Origin: Psychrobacter sp. I-STPA6b
GTDB taxonomy: Bacteria; Pseudomonadota; Gammaproteobacteria; Pseudomonadales; Moraxellaceae
Assembly: GCF_020662265.1 (NCBI RefSeq)
Contig: NZ_VEWM01000017.1
Span: 23,123 to 87,122 of the forward strand
DNA length: 64,000 bases
Direction of reading: 5' to 3'
Positions 8,128 through 16,105 of the stretch are shown piece by piece; position 1 is the stretch's first letter; each line of letters opens with the position of its first letter. The notes under the pieces were generated by a model. The model had not been told where the DNA came from, ran no database searches, and saw nothing but the letters and a program-made list of their open reading frames with translations. The translations under genes and the position numbers were made by a program.

Positions 8128-9178
8128 TAAAATAGCCAGTAAAGACAGTATCTTCACCGCCGAGCGTGAGCTACATTTAGCCTTATTACAGCTATCCCGT
8201 TATCACCCCATCGCCCATGAATGGTTAGCCAACCTACCAGAATGGCTAGCCACTATTAAAGATAAACGCCGTTATGCTCATGCCCCTGCTTATCTTGGTG
8301 CGGTAGAAAAACTGCCAGATTTGATAGGGCAAGGAGCGGTGACAAGCGTCGATTTCAATGCTGACGCCATCACCATTCATTCTGACTTAACCGAATCACA
8401 ACATAAGCAAATTACCGCATTATTAAAACAGCTTATGCCGTGGCGAAAAGGACCTTTTCAGATTGGGAGCAATGAGCATAAAGTGTTTATTGATACTGAA
8501 TGGCACAGTGATTGGAAGTGGCAACGTATCGCTCCACATATCAGCTCACTCGAGGGCAGGCGAGTGCTAGATGTGGGCGGTGGCTCTGGTTATCATGGCT
8601 GGCGAATGACTGGGGCAGGGGCAAAAATGGTGGTTATCATTGACCCTTCTTGCTTGTTTTATCATCAATTTATGGCGATACGCCACTTTATTGGTGGTTT
8701 TGATGATTATACGACCCATTTTATTCCTGTGGGTTTAGAGGCATTGCCCGCCACCACTGAACAACATGGTCAACTCTTTGATACCGTATTTTGTATGGGG
8801 GTGTTATATCATCGTCCTTCACCATTTGAGCATTTGCAACAGCTTAAAAATCAACTGCGTACAGGTGGTGAATTGGTATTAGAAACTTTAGTGGTAGAAG
8901 GCGATAAAACCACTGTTCTTGTGCCACATGACCGCTATGCGAAGATGAATAATGTATACTTTTTGCCATCTGTACCTGCATTGATTGGCTGGCTAGAAAA
9001 AGTTGGCTTTAGTGAGGTGCGTTGTGTGGATATTGATATAACGTCAATAGAGGAGCAACGAGCGACCGAGTGGATGACCTATCAATCATTAAGTGACTTT
9101 TTAGACCCGAATGATAATAGCAAAACCATTGAAGGTTATCCTGCACCCAAACGGGCGGTTTTGGTGGCGACAAAGTAG
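8084..9178 (+). CDS. cmoB: tRNA U34 carboxymethyltransferase
   Basis: CmoB transfers the carboxymethyl group of carboxy-SAM to 5-hydroxyuridine 34 of tRNA. Family landmarks are MPWRKGPF, DTEWHSDWKW, the SAM loop VLDVGGGSGYHGWRM, then DPSCLFYHQF and FCMGVLYHRPSPF. The frame is 364 residues, against about 320 in E. coli. No ATG lies near the expected N-terminus. Candidates are TTG 8084, TTG 8087, GTG 8096 and TTG 8108, the last with GGAG 11 bases upstream. All lie inside the HxlR coding region, so a non-ATG start coupled to HxlR translation seems required. The 5' end given is the longest frame. The product completes the pathway begun by CmoA. Confidence 0.92.
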   Translation: MLFGVSKTLTNLIPNKIASKDSIFTAERELHLALLQLSRYHPIAHEWLANLPEWLATIKDKRRYAHAPAYLGAVEKLPDLIGQGAVTSVDFNADAITIHSDLTESQHKQITALLKQLMPWRKGPFQIGSNEHKVFIDTEWHSDWKWQRIAPHISSLEGRRVLDVGGGSGYHGWRMTGAGAKMVVIIDPSCLFYHQFMAIRHFIGGFDDYTTHFIPVGLEALPATTEQHGQLFDTVFCMGVLYHRPSPFEHLQQLKNQLRTGGELVLETLVVEGDKTTVLVPHDRYAKMNNVYFLPSVPALIGWLEKVGFSEVRCVDIDITSIEEQRATEWMTYQSLSDFLDPNDNSKTIEGYPAPKRAVLVATK

Positions 9179-9192
9179 TTATTGTATGAATA

Positions 9193-9262
9193 AAAAATCA
9201 TGTGGTAATTGTGACGGAAGCAATCATTACTTGCTACCCTCACTTTATACTACATGATTTTT
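9193..9262. terminator. 70-base multi-segment hairpin between convergent genes
   Basis: A 13-base-pair outer stem (AAAAATCATGTGG with CTACATGATTTTT, one G-T pair) encloses a GTGA/TCAC stem and an inner AGCAA/TTGCT hairpin, all nested in one long stem. A and T runs at the base allow bidirectional termination between cmoB and the DUF2788 gene. It is longer than an ordinary intrinsic terminator. Confidence 0.55.
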
Positions 9263-9297
9263 ATTGAGTTAACTATTTATTGAGTTAATTATAGAAT

Positions 9298-9516
9298 CTA
9301 CAGAATCCACTTTTCAAATACAAACTCTAATACCACTTTAAGCAAAAAGCCCACAAATCCTGCACCAAGTGCTACAAAAATCCAAAACGTACCTGCCTTG
9401 CCAGCGTCAGACTTTTTGGCTATGTCCCACATAATAAAGAATAAAAAGGCAATAAAGACAGGTAATAAAACATACATGCCCCATTTGGTGACAGTTTCTG
9501 CAGCGATGGCAAACAT
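9298..9516 (-). CDS. DUF2788-family small inner-membrane protein
   Basis: A 72-residue protein with two hydrophobic segments (about 12-30 and 43-65) separated by a charged, glycine-bearing loop KKSDAGKAGTFW. Length, the AGK-GTF turn and the two-helix layout match DUF2788, a proteobacterial family of unknown function that I recognise only from general pattern. It is monocistronic, convergent with cmoB and divergent from argS. Confidence 0.65.
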   Translation of the reverse strand: MFAIAAETVTKWGMYVLLPVFIAFLFFIMWDIAKKSDAGKAGTFWIFVALGAGFVGFLLKVVLEFVFEKWIL

Positions 9517-9798
9517 TTAGGTATCCTAATAATGATAATAAACTTGTTACTATTATAGTAATTCAGGTGCTGGTATGCCATGTGTGCAATGAAATAGTAA
9601 CAAAATGACACGCCTTATTAGTCATAGATATTTTATGGTAGATAACATACTAAGATGGCAAAAATAGCCAAACCTTGCTATATTTAGCGGTTACTTAATA
9701 TTTTTATTTTTCTAATTTACTATCAAAATGCCATATGTTAGCTAAGCAGTTATAAGCTTAGCCTATCATATTAGCCTTTAAAATTCGAGTTATTGATT

Positions 9799-11631
9799 AT
9801 GTCGCAAGCACACATTGATGAAATTGCTGCTCTATTTGAGCAAGCTACTCAAACCTTAAAAGCAGAAGGTATCCTGCCCGAAGACTGGCAAAATAATAGC
9901 CAGATTAGCCGTACAAAAAATCCAGAGCATGGTGATTTTGCCAGCAATATTGCATTGGTAGCTGCAAAAGTTGCAAAAACCAATCCTCGTCAATTGGCAG
10001 AAAAAATTGTTGCTGCACTACCTGATAATGACAGTCTGCGTGAAGCACAAATTGCAGGGCCTGGGTTTATTAATGTATTTTTAAATGCGGATGCTCGTTT
10101 TGCAGTTTTAGATGAGATTTTGAGTACAAAAGCACATTTTGGATTATCAGATGAGTTTGCAGACAACAAAGTACAAGTAGAATTTGTCTCAGCCAACCCA
10201 ACTTCTAGCCTGCATGTGGGGCATGGGCGTGGAGCGGCATTTGGTATGAGTGTTGCCAATTTGTTAGAGGCGGTTGGTTATGAAGTCACTCGTGAATATT
10301 ATGTTAATGACGCTGGTCGGCAGATGGATATTTTAGCGACCAGTACCTATTTGCGTTATTTAGAGCTGTGTGCTGAGTCTATCGTATTTCCTGTTAATGG
10401 CTATAAAGGTGAGTATGTCAAAGACATTGCCCAAACCATTAAGACACAATATGAAGACGCCTATGTGCATCCTGTCAGTGAGATTTTTGCCAATGTACCC
10501 GACGATGCGGTGTATCAAAGTAATGAGGCAGGCGAGCAAGTCTTAGTCTCTGGTGATAAAGAAAAGCACATTGATGGACTTATTCACAATGCTAAAGCTG
10601 CCTTGGGCGAAGAAGGCTATGCCATCTTTTTAAATGCTGCACTTACCAGTATTTTAGAAGACATCAAAGATGACCTCAATGACTTTGGGGTACGTTTTGA
10701 GCAGTGGTTTAGTGAAAAGTCCATTGAGCCTGAGATTGAGCCCGTATTACAGATACTTGATGAAAAAGGCTATTTGTACGAAAAAGAGGGCAATATCTGG
10801 TTTAAATCGACTGATTTTGGTGATGAAAAAGACCGCGTAGTACGTCGTGCCAATGGTCAAACCACCTATTTTGCTTCTGACATTGCCTATCATAAAAATA
10901 AATTTGACCGTGGCTTTGATAAAGTGATTAACGTCTGGGGTGCAGACCATCATGGCTATGTACCACGTGTTAAAGCGGCACTCACTGCATTGGGTATTGA
11001 TGCTGACAAACTGGACGTGATTTTGGTACAGTTTGTTGCCTTATGGCGCGGTGATGAAAAAGTACAAATGTCATCACGCTCAGGTCAGTTTGTGACCCTA
11101 CGAGAGCTTCGTGAAGAGGTGGGTAATGATGCGGCACGTTTTTATTATGTGGCGCGCAAACCTGAAGTACATATTGACTTTGACCTAGAATTAGCAAAAT
11201 CACAAAGTCGTGATAATGCAGTGTATTATATTCAATATGCCCATGCTCGAGTATGTAGCATTTTGGAGAAACTTGATTCACTGGGTTATGGTAGTGATGA
11301 TAAGCAAGGTAAGGCACATCAAACTTTATTGACATCCGAAGTGGAAAACGAGTTAATTAAGTTATTGGCTGCCTATCCTGCCATATTAAAACGGGCGGCA
11401 ATAGGTTATGACCCACATATATTGACCAATTATCTTAAAGATTTGGCAGCACTGTTCCATGGCTGGTATAACGATAATCGTATTTTACCTATCAGTCTTA
11501 CTTCAGGAGATAAGCCAAGTGAAGATGAGTTGCTATTGATGCAGGCTCGCTTGCGTCTATCAAAAGCAGTGCGTCAGGTGATTGCTAATGGGCTAAGTTT
11601 GCTTGGTCTTTCTGCACCGACCAGCATGTGA
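9799..11631 (+). CDS. argS: Arginyl-tRNA synthetase
   Basis: A class I synthetase of 610 residues from the ATG at 9799; an in-frame TTG two codons earlier is less likely. The N-terminal domain carries the ArgRS recognition fold. HVGHGRGAAFG is the HIGH motif, and VQMSSRSG replaces KMSKS as is usual for ArgRS. The C-terminal DALR-type anticodon-binding domain follows, with HARVCSIL and the closing VIANGLSLLGLSAP. It charges tRNA-Arg and is essential. The preceding 280 bases contain a small hairpin (GCTAAGC/GCTTAGC at 9738-9760). The downstream SPOR gene is in the same orientation after 219 bases. Confidence 0.97.
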   Translation: MSQAHIDEIAALFEQATQTLKAEGILPEDWQNNSQISRTKNPEHGDFASNIALVAAKVAKTNPRQLAEKIVAALPDNDSLREAQIAGPGFINVFLNADARFAVLDEILSTKAHFGLSDEFADNKVQVEFVSANPTSSLHVGHGRGAAFGMSVANLLEAVGYEVTREYYVNDAGRQMDILATSTYLRYLELCAESIVFPVNGYKGEYVKDIAQTIKTQYEDAYVHPVSEIFANVPDDAVYQSNEAGEQVLVSGDKEKHIDGLIHNAKAALGEEGYAIFLNAALTSILEDIKDDLNDFGVRFEQWFSEKSIEPEIEPVLQILDEKGYLYEKEGNIWFKSTDFGDEKDRVVRRANGQTTYFASDIAYHKNKFDRGFDKVINVWGADHHGYVPRVKAALTALGIDADKLDVILVQFVALWRGDEKVQMSSRSGQFVTLRELREEVGNDAARFYYVARKPEVHIDFDLELAKSQSRDNAVYYIQYAHARVCSILEKLDSLGYGSDDKQGKAHQTLLTSEVENELIKLLAAYPAILKRAAIGYDPHILTNYLKDLAALFHGWYNDNRILPISLTSGDKPSEDELLLMQARLRLSKAVRQVIANGLSLLGLSAPTSM

Positions 11632-11850
11632 TACTGGCTAAAATAGATAATATTGAGTGGAATTTTTATGGAAAAATGTCCATGGATGGTAAATGGCAGT
11701 TTTTTCTATGATAATACAGAATCAAGAAAAGTCGTCATGGTTTAGGATATATAGATAACCACTTTATATTCATGTTATTTAGTCTGTGATGACACTTTCA
11801 AGATAGTTATTCTTTGTTATGTTGTATGAGCATCGAGGAGAAGTTTGGTA

Positions 11851-12639
11851 ATGTTAGCAAAAAAACCAAAAGGAGCGACCCAAAAGCAGTCAGGTGGTGG
11901 TATATCTGGTCTCATTTGGATGTTTGTTGGTGCTGTTTTAACACTGATGATAGGATTGTTTTTGTACCTATGGAATCCATTTGATATGGGGAACTCTGAT
12001 CCAGTTGCTCCCTCTTCGACTGTGCAACCGAAGGTACAAACAGATACTGACAATCCAGATTATGAGTTTTATGATTTATTGCCAGAGCAACAGATTACTA
12101 ATATTCCAGATGAAGCCATTATTAACGAACGACCACAGCAAGATAGAGACTATCTAGAAGAAGCCCTCACACCAGATGTTGTGGTGGTAGTGCCAACCCC
12201 GACAGATGAAGCACCACGAGAAACAAGAGAGCAAAGTACAGGTGATTTTGAAGTATCAGAAGATACTGTATTAACCACGCCATCTCAGTCACAAAGATCA
12301 TCTGCAGATAATGAAATTATTGTGGTTGAAGAGGCTGAAACCTATGAGGGCAATACAGCATCAGAGCGAAGCTCTGAGCCAGCGCAAGCAGAACAGCCAC
12401 GTACCAGCTATATTTTACAGATTAATAGCTTTAGTAATGCAGAAGAAGCAGATCGTCGTCGTGCGCAAGTTCTAATGGCGGGTGTGGATGCGCAAGTAAT
12501 AAAAAATGAAACGGCAAGTGGGCAGGTAATTTATCAGGTTATCTCTAACCGAATGAATAACCGCCAAAATGTTGTCAGAGCGCAACAACGTTTACAAAAT
12601 AACGGCATTGATAGTCTGATTGTAGAGCAACGCCGTTAA
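11851..12639 (+). CDS. SPOR-domain membrane protein, FtsN-like
   Basis: 262 residues from the ATG at 11851, preceded by GAGGAG at 11835-11840. A short basic cytoplasmic tail (KKPKGATQKQ) leads into one transmembrane helix (about 18-42), a long acidic, Pro/Gln-rich periplasmic linker, and a C-terminal SPOR domain from about residue 187 (SYILQINSFSNAEEADRRR). SPOR domains bind denuded glycan at the septum, so a role in cell division or peptidoglycan processing is likely. The argS-SPOR order is common in Moraxellaceae. FtsN itself is possible but not proven. Confidence 0.85.
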   Translation: MLAKKPKGATQKQSGGGISGLIWMFVGAVLTLMIGLFLYLWNPFDMGNSDPVAPSSTVQPKVQTDTDNPDYEFYDLLPEQQITNIPDEAIINERPQQDRDYLEEALTPDVVVVVPTPTDEAPRETREQSTGDFEVSEDTVLTTPSQSQRSSADNEIIVVEEAETYEGNTASERSSEPAQAEQPRTSYILQINSFSNAEEADRRRAQVLMAGVDAQVIKNETASGQVIYQVISNRMNNRQNVVRAQQRLQNNGIDSLIVEQRR

Positions 12640-12659
12640 ATATTATTTTTATAATTGAG

Positions 12660-12695
12660 TCTAGCCTTATTTTAAAATAAGGCTAGATTTTTTTT
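12660..12695 (+). terminator. Intrinsic terminator of the argS-SPOR region
   Basis: A perfect 28-base palindrome (TCTAGCCTTATTTT and its complement) directly followed by eight T residues at 12688-12695. Confidence 0.9.
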
Positions 12696-12835
12696 GTGTA
12701 GCATTTTTTGATTTTTATCAAGCCATTACTTATTAAAAAATGGCAATAAATATGATGATTCGTTCTACTGTTTTAAAATCATAAATAAACGGTTAGGCTT
12801 TAATCATCAGACATAGGACATAATAAATTTAAGTC

Positions 12836-12863
12836 TTGTCAACCATGAGAAAACTGCTATAAT
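12836..12863 (+). promoter_or_regulatory. Putative sigma-70 promoter of the 202-aa gene
   Basis: TTGTCA at 12836-12841 and a perfect TATAAT at 12858-12863, separated by 16 bases. Transcription would begin near 12870, giving a leader of about 155 bases before the ATG at 13025. Confidence 0.6.
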
Positions 12864-12873
12864 AATACAGAAC

Positions 12874-13011
12874 CATCGTGGGTTTAATCAAATTTTTAAA
12901 CGTGTTTTAAAAATAACAACTTCCAGCACGATGTAAAATAACACTGGTAAAGCGTGCCTACCTGATACTCTGACAAGGTTTGCTGTAACGCTTTCTTTAT
13001 TGTCAGAGTAT
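12874..13011 (+). promoter_or_regulatory. Structured 5' leader with nested hairpins and a possible pseudoknot
   Basis: CATCGTG (12874-12880) can pair with CACGATG (12927-12933), enclosing an AT-rich stem ATTTTTAAA/TTTAAAAAT (12892-12914). A second perfect 12-base-pair stem, ATACTCTGACAA (12965-12976) with TTGTCAGAGTAT (13000-13011), ends directly beside the AAGGA ribosome-binding site of the next gene. AAAGCG (12949-12954), upstream of that stem, is complementary to CGCTTT (12989-12994) in its loop, so a pseudoknot is possible. No T-run follows the last stem, so it is not an ordinary terminator. It matches no riboswitch class I recognise. Confidence 0.55.
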
Positions 13012-13024
13012 AAGGAAAATTATC

Positions 13025-13633
13025 ATGACTGCTTACCGAAATCTTTGCCCTTCACAACAGCCTTTGGCTCAACTGCTTTATCATACCATCAAGCAATCTA
13101 AATTAAGCTTACAAACCATCGTGCAAAAGATGGGTTATCAACCCAAAAATGTCTTACAAGCCTGTGATAGATTACGTCATGTTATTGGTAGTGACTATCT
13201 TGGATTGGATAATAGCTATTATGACTTTCGTTTTAGCTCACTTGAATTTTTGCAAGCCTTATTTAAAGCATTAAATATCCAGCCTGAGCAGTATCAAGAT
13301 GAGCTAAATAAATTACAAAATCATTTGCAAAGTAAACAACAAGCGATAAAAAATACCCCTAGCTATTTATTACGGGCTGATATAGATTTTGACTTTAGCA
13401 ATAGTGCCAATAATTGGCTAACCAAAATGGGGGTGGCAAAATTTTATCAATTAACCCTACCTGATGATTTTGCTTATCTTGATAAATTACAACAAGAAAA
13501 TATGATTACATCATGTATTCAACAACATTATCAGCAATATAAAGATAACTTACCTTATCATGGAATAATCAAAGGCTATCGGCTAATTATTGATGATAAT
13601 AAGCAAAAAGAAGTCATAAAATATTCAGTATAA
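13025..13633 (+). CDS. Protein of unknown function, 202 aa
   Basis: I do not recognise this protein. The N-terminal 80 residues look like a helical DNA-binding region: LSLQTIVQKMGYQPKNVLQAC could form a helix-turn-helix, followed by FSSLEFLQALFKALNI. A Gln/Lys-rich helix (about 90-120) leads to a C-terminal part with DFDFSNSANNWL and IIKGYRLIIDDN. No signal peptide or membrane segment is visible. AAGGA precedes the ATG. It stands alone between two strong terminators with its own promoter and a structured leader, which suggests an independently regulated accessory gene. Asn/Gln/Lys-rich composition fits recent acquisition or a fast-evolving gene. Confidence 0.7.
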   Translation: MTAYRNLCPSQQPLAQLLYHTIKQSKLSLQTIVQKMGYQPKNVLQACDRLRHVIGSDYLGLDNSYYDFRFSSLEFLQALFKALNIQPEQYQDELNKLQNHLQSKQQAIKNTPSYLLRADIDFDFSNSANNWLTKMGVAKFYQLTLPDDFAYLDKLQQENMITSCIQQHYQQYKDNLPYHGIIKGYRLIIDDNKQKEVIKYSV

Positions 13634-13684
13634 AAAATTTTTGCTGAATGTTAATTTACTGAATATTAATAATAGACGATAATA

Positions 13685-13721
13685 AAAACAGCCATGATTA
13701 GATAGCAATCATGGCTGTTTT
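13685..13721. terminator. Bidirectional terminator between convergent genes
   Basis: A 15-base-pair stem (AAAACAGCCATGATT with AATCATGGCTGTTTT) with a seven-base loop, A-rich before and T-rich after. A second small hairpin, TGCCATAT/ATATGGCA at 13750-13774, abuts the stop of the convergent gene. Confidence 0.88.
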
Positions 13722-13774
13722 ATTTTTAGTTGTACTTATGAGGATAATCTGCCATATGTTTATAATATATGGCA

Positions 13775-15268
13775 CTAATATATACCGAAATCAGTTTTTC
13801 TGTTTGGTGGAGCGTTTAAAATTGCTTCCACATCTATTGAATCTATATAGTCAAGCATCTCATCAAATGACTGTTCCCAAGTTTTAATCGTTTCATCGGT
13901 AATGACTTCAGGCTTGAACTCAGGAACGTATTGCTCATGCTCATTGCTAGCTTTCGACCACTCATATTTTCTTTTCTCTCGCCAATTTTTCTTTCTTATT
14001 CCATTCACATAACCAAAATATCTGGCTGATATATACTCTTCTTTATATACTGCTATCAGCTCTTTAAAGTTTGGTTGTTGGGTGATTTTAGCTAAAGCGA
14101 GCATCATGTGTGGTTCGGCAAGAGACTCAACATAAGAGCTAATCTCACCTGCGGCTATAAGCTTTTGTCGCATTAACTTATTAAGTGCTAGCATGTTTTG
14201 TGGTCTTATAAGGTGTCTTTGGTACTCATCATCTATATCCTCAGGGGCTTTATCATAACTTCTTAATAATTTATACAAGCTTTGAGCATCTTGACAGTGC
14301 TGCAAAATATGTACAAACATATCTAAAGCTAAGGCGACTTGATATTTTAAATCACTTAGTGATGAGATTGGCATACCTGAATAACTAAAAACCTTCATCA
14401 TCGTTTCGATGTCTAGGTCTACCGCATGCTCTGTGCCTCTATAAAAGTTCTTCATAGTAATATCAATATATTGATCAAGACCCATAGTACCTGCACAGGT
14501 TTTTATAGTACCAGAAGGTATGTCATTGATATAAATTTCTATACTAGAAAAAAAGTCAATTATGACACTTCCATCAGGGGTCTTCTCATGAGTTCGGTTT
14601 TTTGCGTTTATCCAAAAAACCACTTGTATTCTTTCATATTCAAAATAATAAGCAGTTTTGCCTACTTTTCTTTTTTGCTTGATGCCTGCCTGTTTAAATC
14701 TGTCTTTGATCATGTCATTGACTATTTTGTTTATTTGCGTTTGTGACTCAGGCAAGCTATCGTCGTCAATGGGCGTGGTGGACATGGATGCTTCTTGTTC
14801 AAGCTCTGCTAGCTTTTGTTGCCATGTCTGCTCAGTATGGGCGACAAAATCTTGCCAATCTACTTCTTCATCGACGAGTATGACACGACCATCAGGCAAA
14901 AAAACGGATTCAAGATTGTTATGCATCACCACTAGGTTATGCTCCCTAGCGACTTTAATGATAGGTGCCGAAAATTCAATGATAAGACCCTCTGGAGCGT
15001 AGTCAATTTCAAAAACTGGATAATCCTCGTCTTTGGTTTGTGATACGAGGTCTTGATAGTAGTCAAAGACATCATCGTCACCAAAATAAGGCTTTGCTTG
15101 TGCCAAAAATTCTTCTATGGCTTGAGCAACTGCCACAAAAGCTTGTTTTGTCTTTTTATCTGCTGATATACCTTTTTCTTTTATTTGCTCTCTCATGGTA
15201 AGGGCTTGCCCATGACTGTTTGGTATGCCTTGCTCGGCAGACCATAGTGATATTCCATCAAAGCTCAT
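13775..15268 (-). CDS. Large protein of unknown function, 497 aa
   Basis: I do not recognise this protein as a whole. It has no signal peptide or membrane segment. Residues 1-150 are acidic and include GLIIEFSAPIIKVAREHNL and DGRVILVDEE. The middle (about 180-300) has KRKVGKTAYYFEYERIQVVFW and IIDFFSSIEIYIND, whose spacing faintly resembles DUF4304-type domains. The C-terminal part is helical and ends in a Trp/Glu-rich region. Soluble proteins of this composition are often immunity or defence-associated, but nothing here proves that. It is a single gene, transcribed toward the 13685 terminator, with a hydrolase gene upstream on the same strand. Confidence 0.65.
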   Translation of the reverse strand: MSFDGISLWSAEQGIPNSHGQALTMREQIKEKGISADKKTKQAFVAVAQAIEEFLAQAKPYFGDDDVFDYYQDLVSQTKDEDYPVFEIDYAPEGLIIEFSAPIIKVAREHNLVVMHNNLESVFLPDGRVILVDEEVDWQDFVAHTEQTWQQKLAELEQEASMSTTPIDDDSLPESQTQINKIVNDMIKDRFKQAGIKQKRKVGKTAYYFEYERIQVVFWINAKNRTHEKTPDGSVIIDFFSSIEIYINDIPSGTIKTCAGTMGLDQYIDITMKNFYRGTEHAVDLDIETMMKVFSYSGMPISSLSDLKYQVALALDMFVHILQHCQDAQSLYKLLRSYDKAPEDIDDEYQRHLIRPQNMLALNKLMRQKLIAAGEISSYVESLAEPHMMLALAKITQQPNFKELIAVYKEEYISARYFGYVNGIRKKNWREKRKYEWSKASNEHEQYVPEFKPEVITDETIKTWEQSFDEMLDYIDSIDVEAILNAPPNRKTDFGIY

Positions 15269-15459
15269 AAAAACTCCTAATGATTGCTAATAATTGCGTT
15301 TTTTCAATCCTATCATAAAAAACTGCCAAAACCGCATTAAATACAATTGATAATATACAGTCATTTTAAATATTTTAGGTTTAGCTCAAGTTATCACTAA
15401 AACCCCTACCAATTTTTGGTTTCTCTTATCAGGCAAACCAGCTTTATCAATAAAATTAA

Positions 15460-16044
15460 TCAATCCTCACCATAAATCTCTGCATCATCAACCCAAATAA
15501 TTGGGTCATCGCATAAATCATTGAGGTAATACCAAATTTCGTCCGCCCGAGCGATACGGTGGTGACCACCTTGATAATATTCAACTTCCCAACTATCGGG
15601 CAAATTGACCAAAGTTTGCTGAGCCACTGCCACATCTAATCGCTCATCATCACTCTCTATCATGACATAGGTTTTTTGTGGATTTGTGGTGTCAAAGGGC
15701 AAATCCATATTGGCAACTTCTGGGATACGGTCAGCCAATACCTTGCTAGGGTTGATACAAGGGGCTATCAGCAATGCCCGCAGATTATATTTATGGGCAA
15801 AATGATTGGCAAACCAACCACCCAAAGAATGACCCGCTAAGACGACTTGTGGATATTGTGCTATTTTTTGTTTAATTAGTTCATCATAAATGGTAAATAT
15901 TTCTTTAAGATTTTCTCGATAATTGACGGTTTGACAATATTTAGGCTCACGATTAATACAAGTGTATTTACTGGTTTCATTGCTAGAATCCAAACCATGA
16001 AAAAATAATAAAAAGGTATTGTTATTCTCAATGGGTAACATCAT
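15460..16044 (-). CDS. Alpha/beta hydrolase of the YqiA/YcfP type
   Basis: 194 residues with the esterase nucleophile elbow GHSLGG (Ser73). LLFFHGLDSS near the N-terminus is the oxyanion-hole region, an Asp lies near SDDERLD, and GGHHRI carries the catalytic His. Size and motif order fit the YqiA/YcfP (UPF0227) family of small cytoplasmic esterases. The substrate is unknown. The start may be either of two adjacent ATGs (16044, 16041). It sits 61 bases downstream of the 292-residue unknown gene on the same strand, so the two probably share a transcript. Confidence 0.8.
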   Translation of the reverse strand: MMLPIENNNTFLLFFHGLDSSNETSKYTCINREPKYCQTVNYRENLKEIFTIYDELIKQKIAQYPQVVLAGHSLGGWFANHFAHKYNLRALLIAPCINPSKVLADRIPEVANMDLPFDTTNPQKTYVMIESDDERLDVAVAQQTLVNLPDSWEVEYYQGGHHRIARADEIWYYLNDLCDDPIIWVDDAEIYGED

Positions 16045-16105
16045 AGTTTTTCACCTTTGGTAGTTTTTCAATTCTTTTGCTAGTTTTGTTAAATGGTTTT
16101 GTATT

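Noticed and set aside
12836..13633. Type III (ToxIN-like) toxin-antitoxin system
   Set aside because: The hairpin before the gene is suggestive, but there are no tandem RNA repeats and the protein does not resemble ToxN, CptN or TenpN.
14426..15002. Plus-strand frames opposite the 497-aa gene
   Set aside because: Shadows of the minus-strand gene with no ribosome-binding site and no family pattern.
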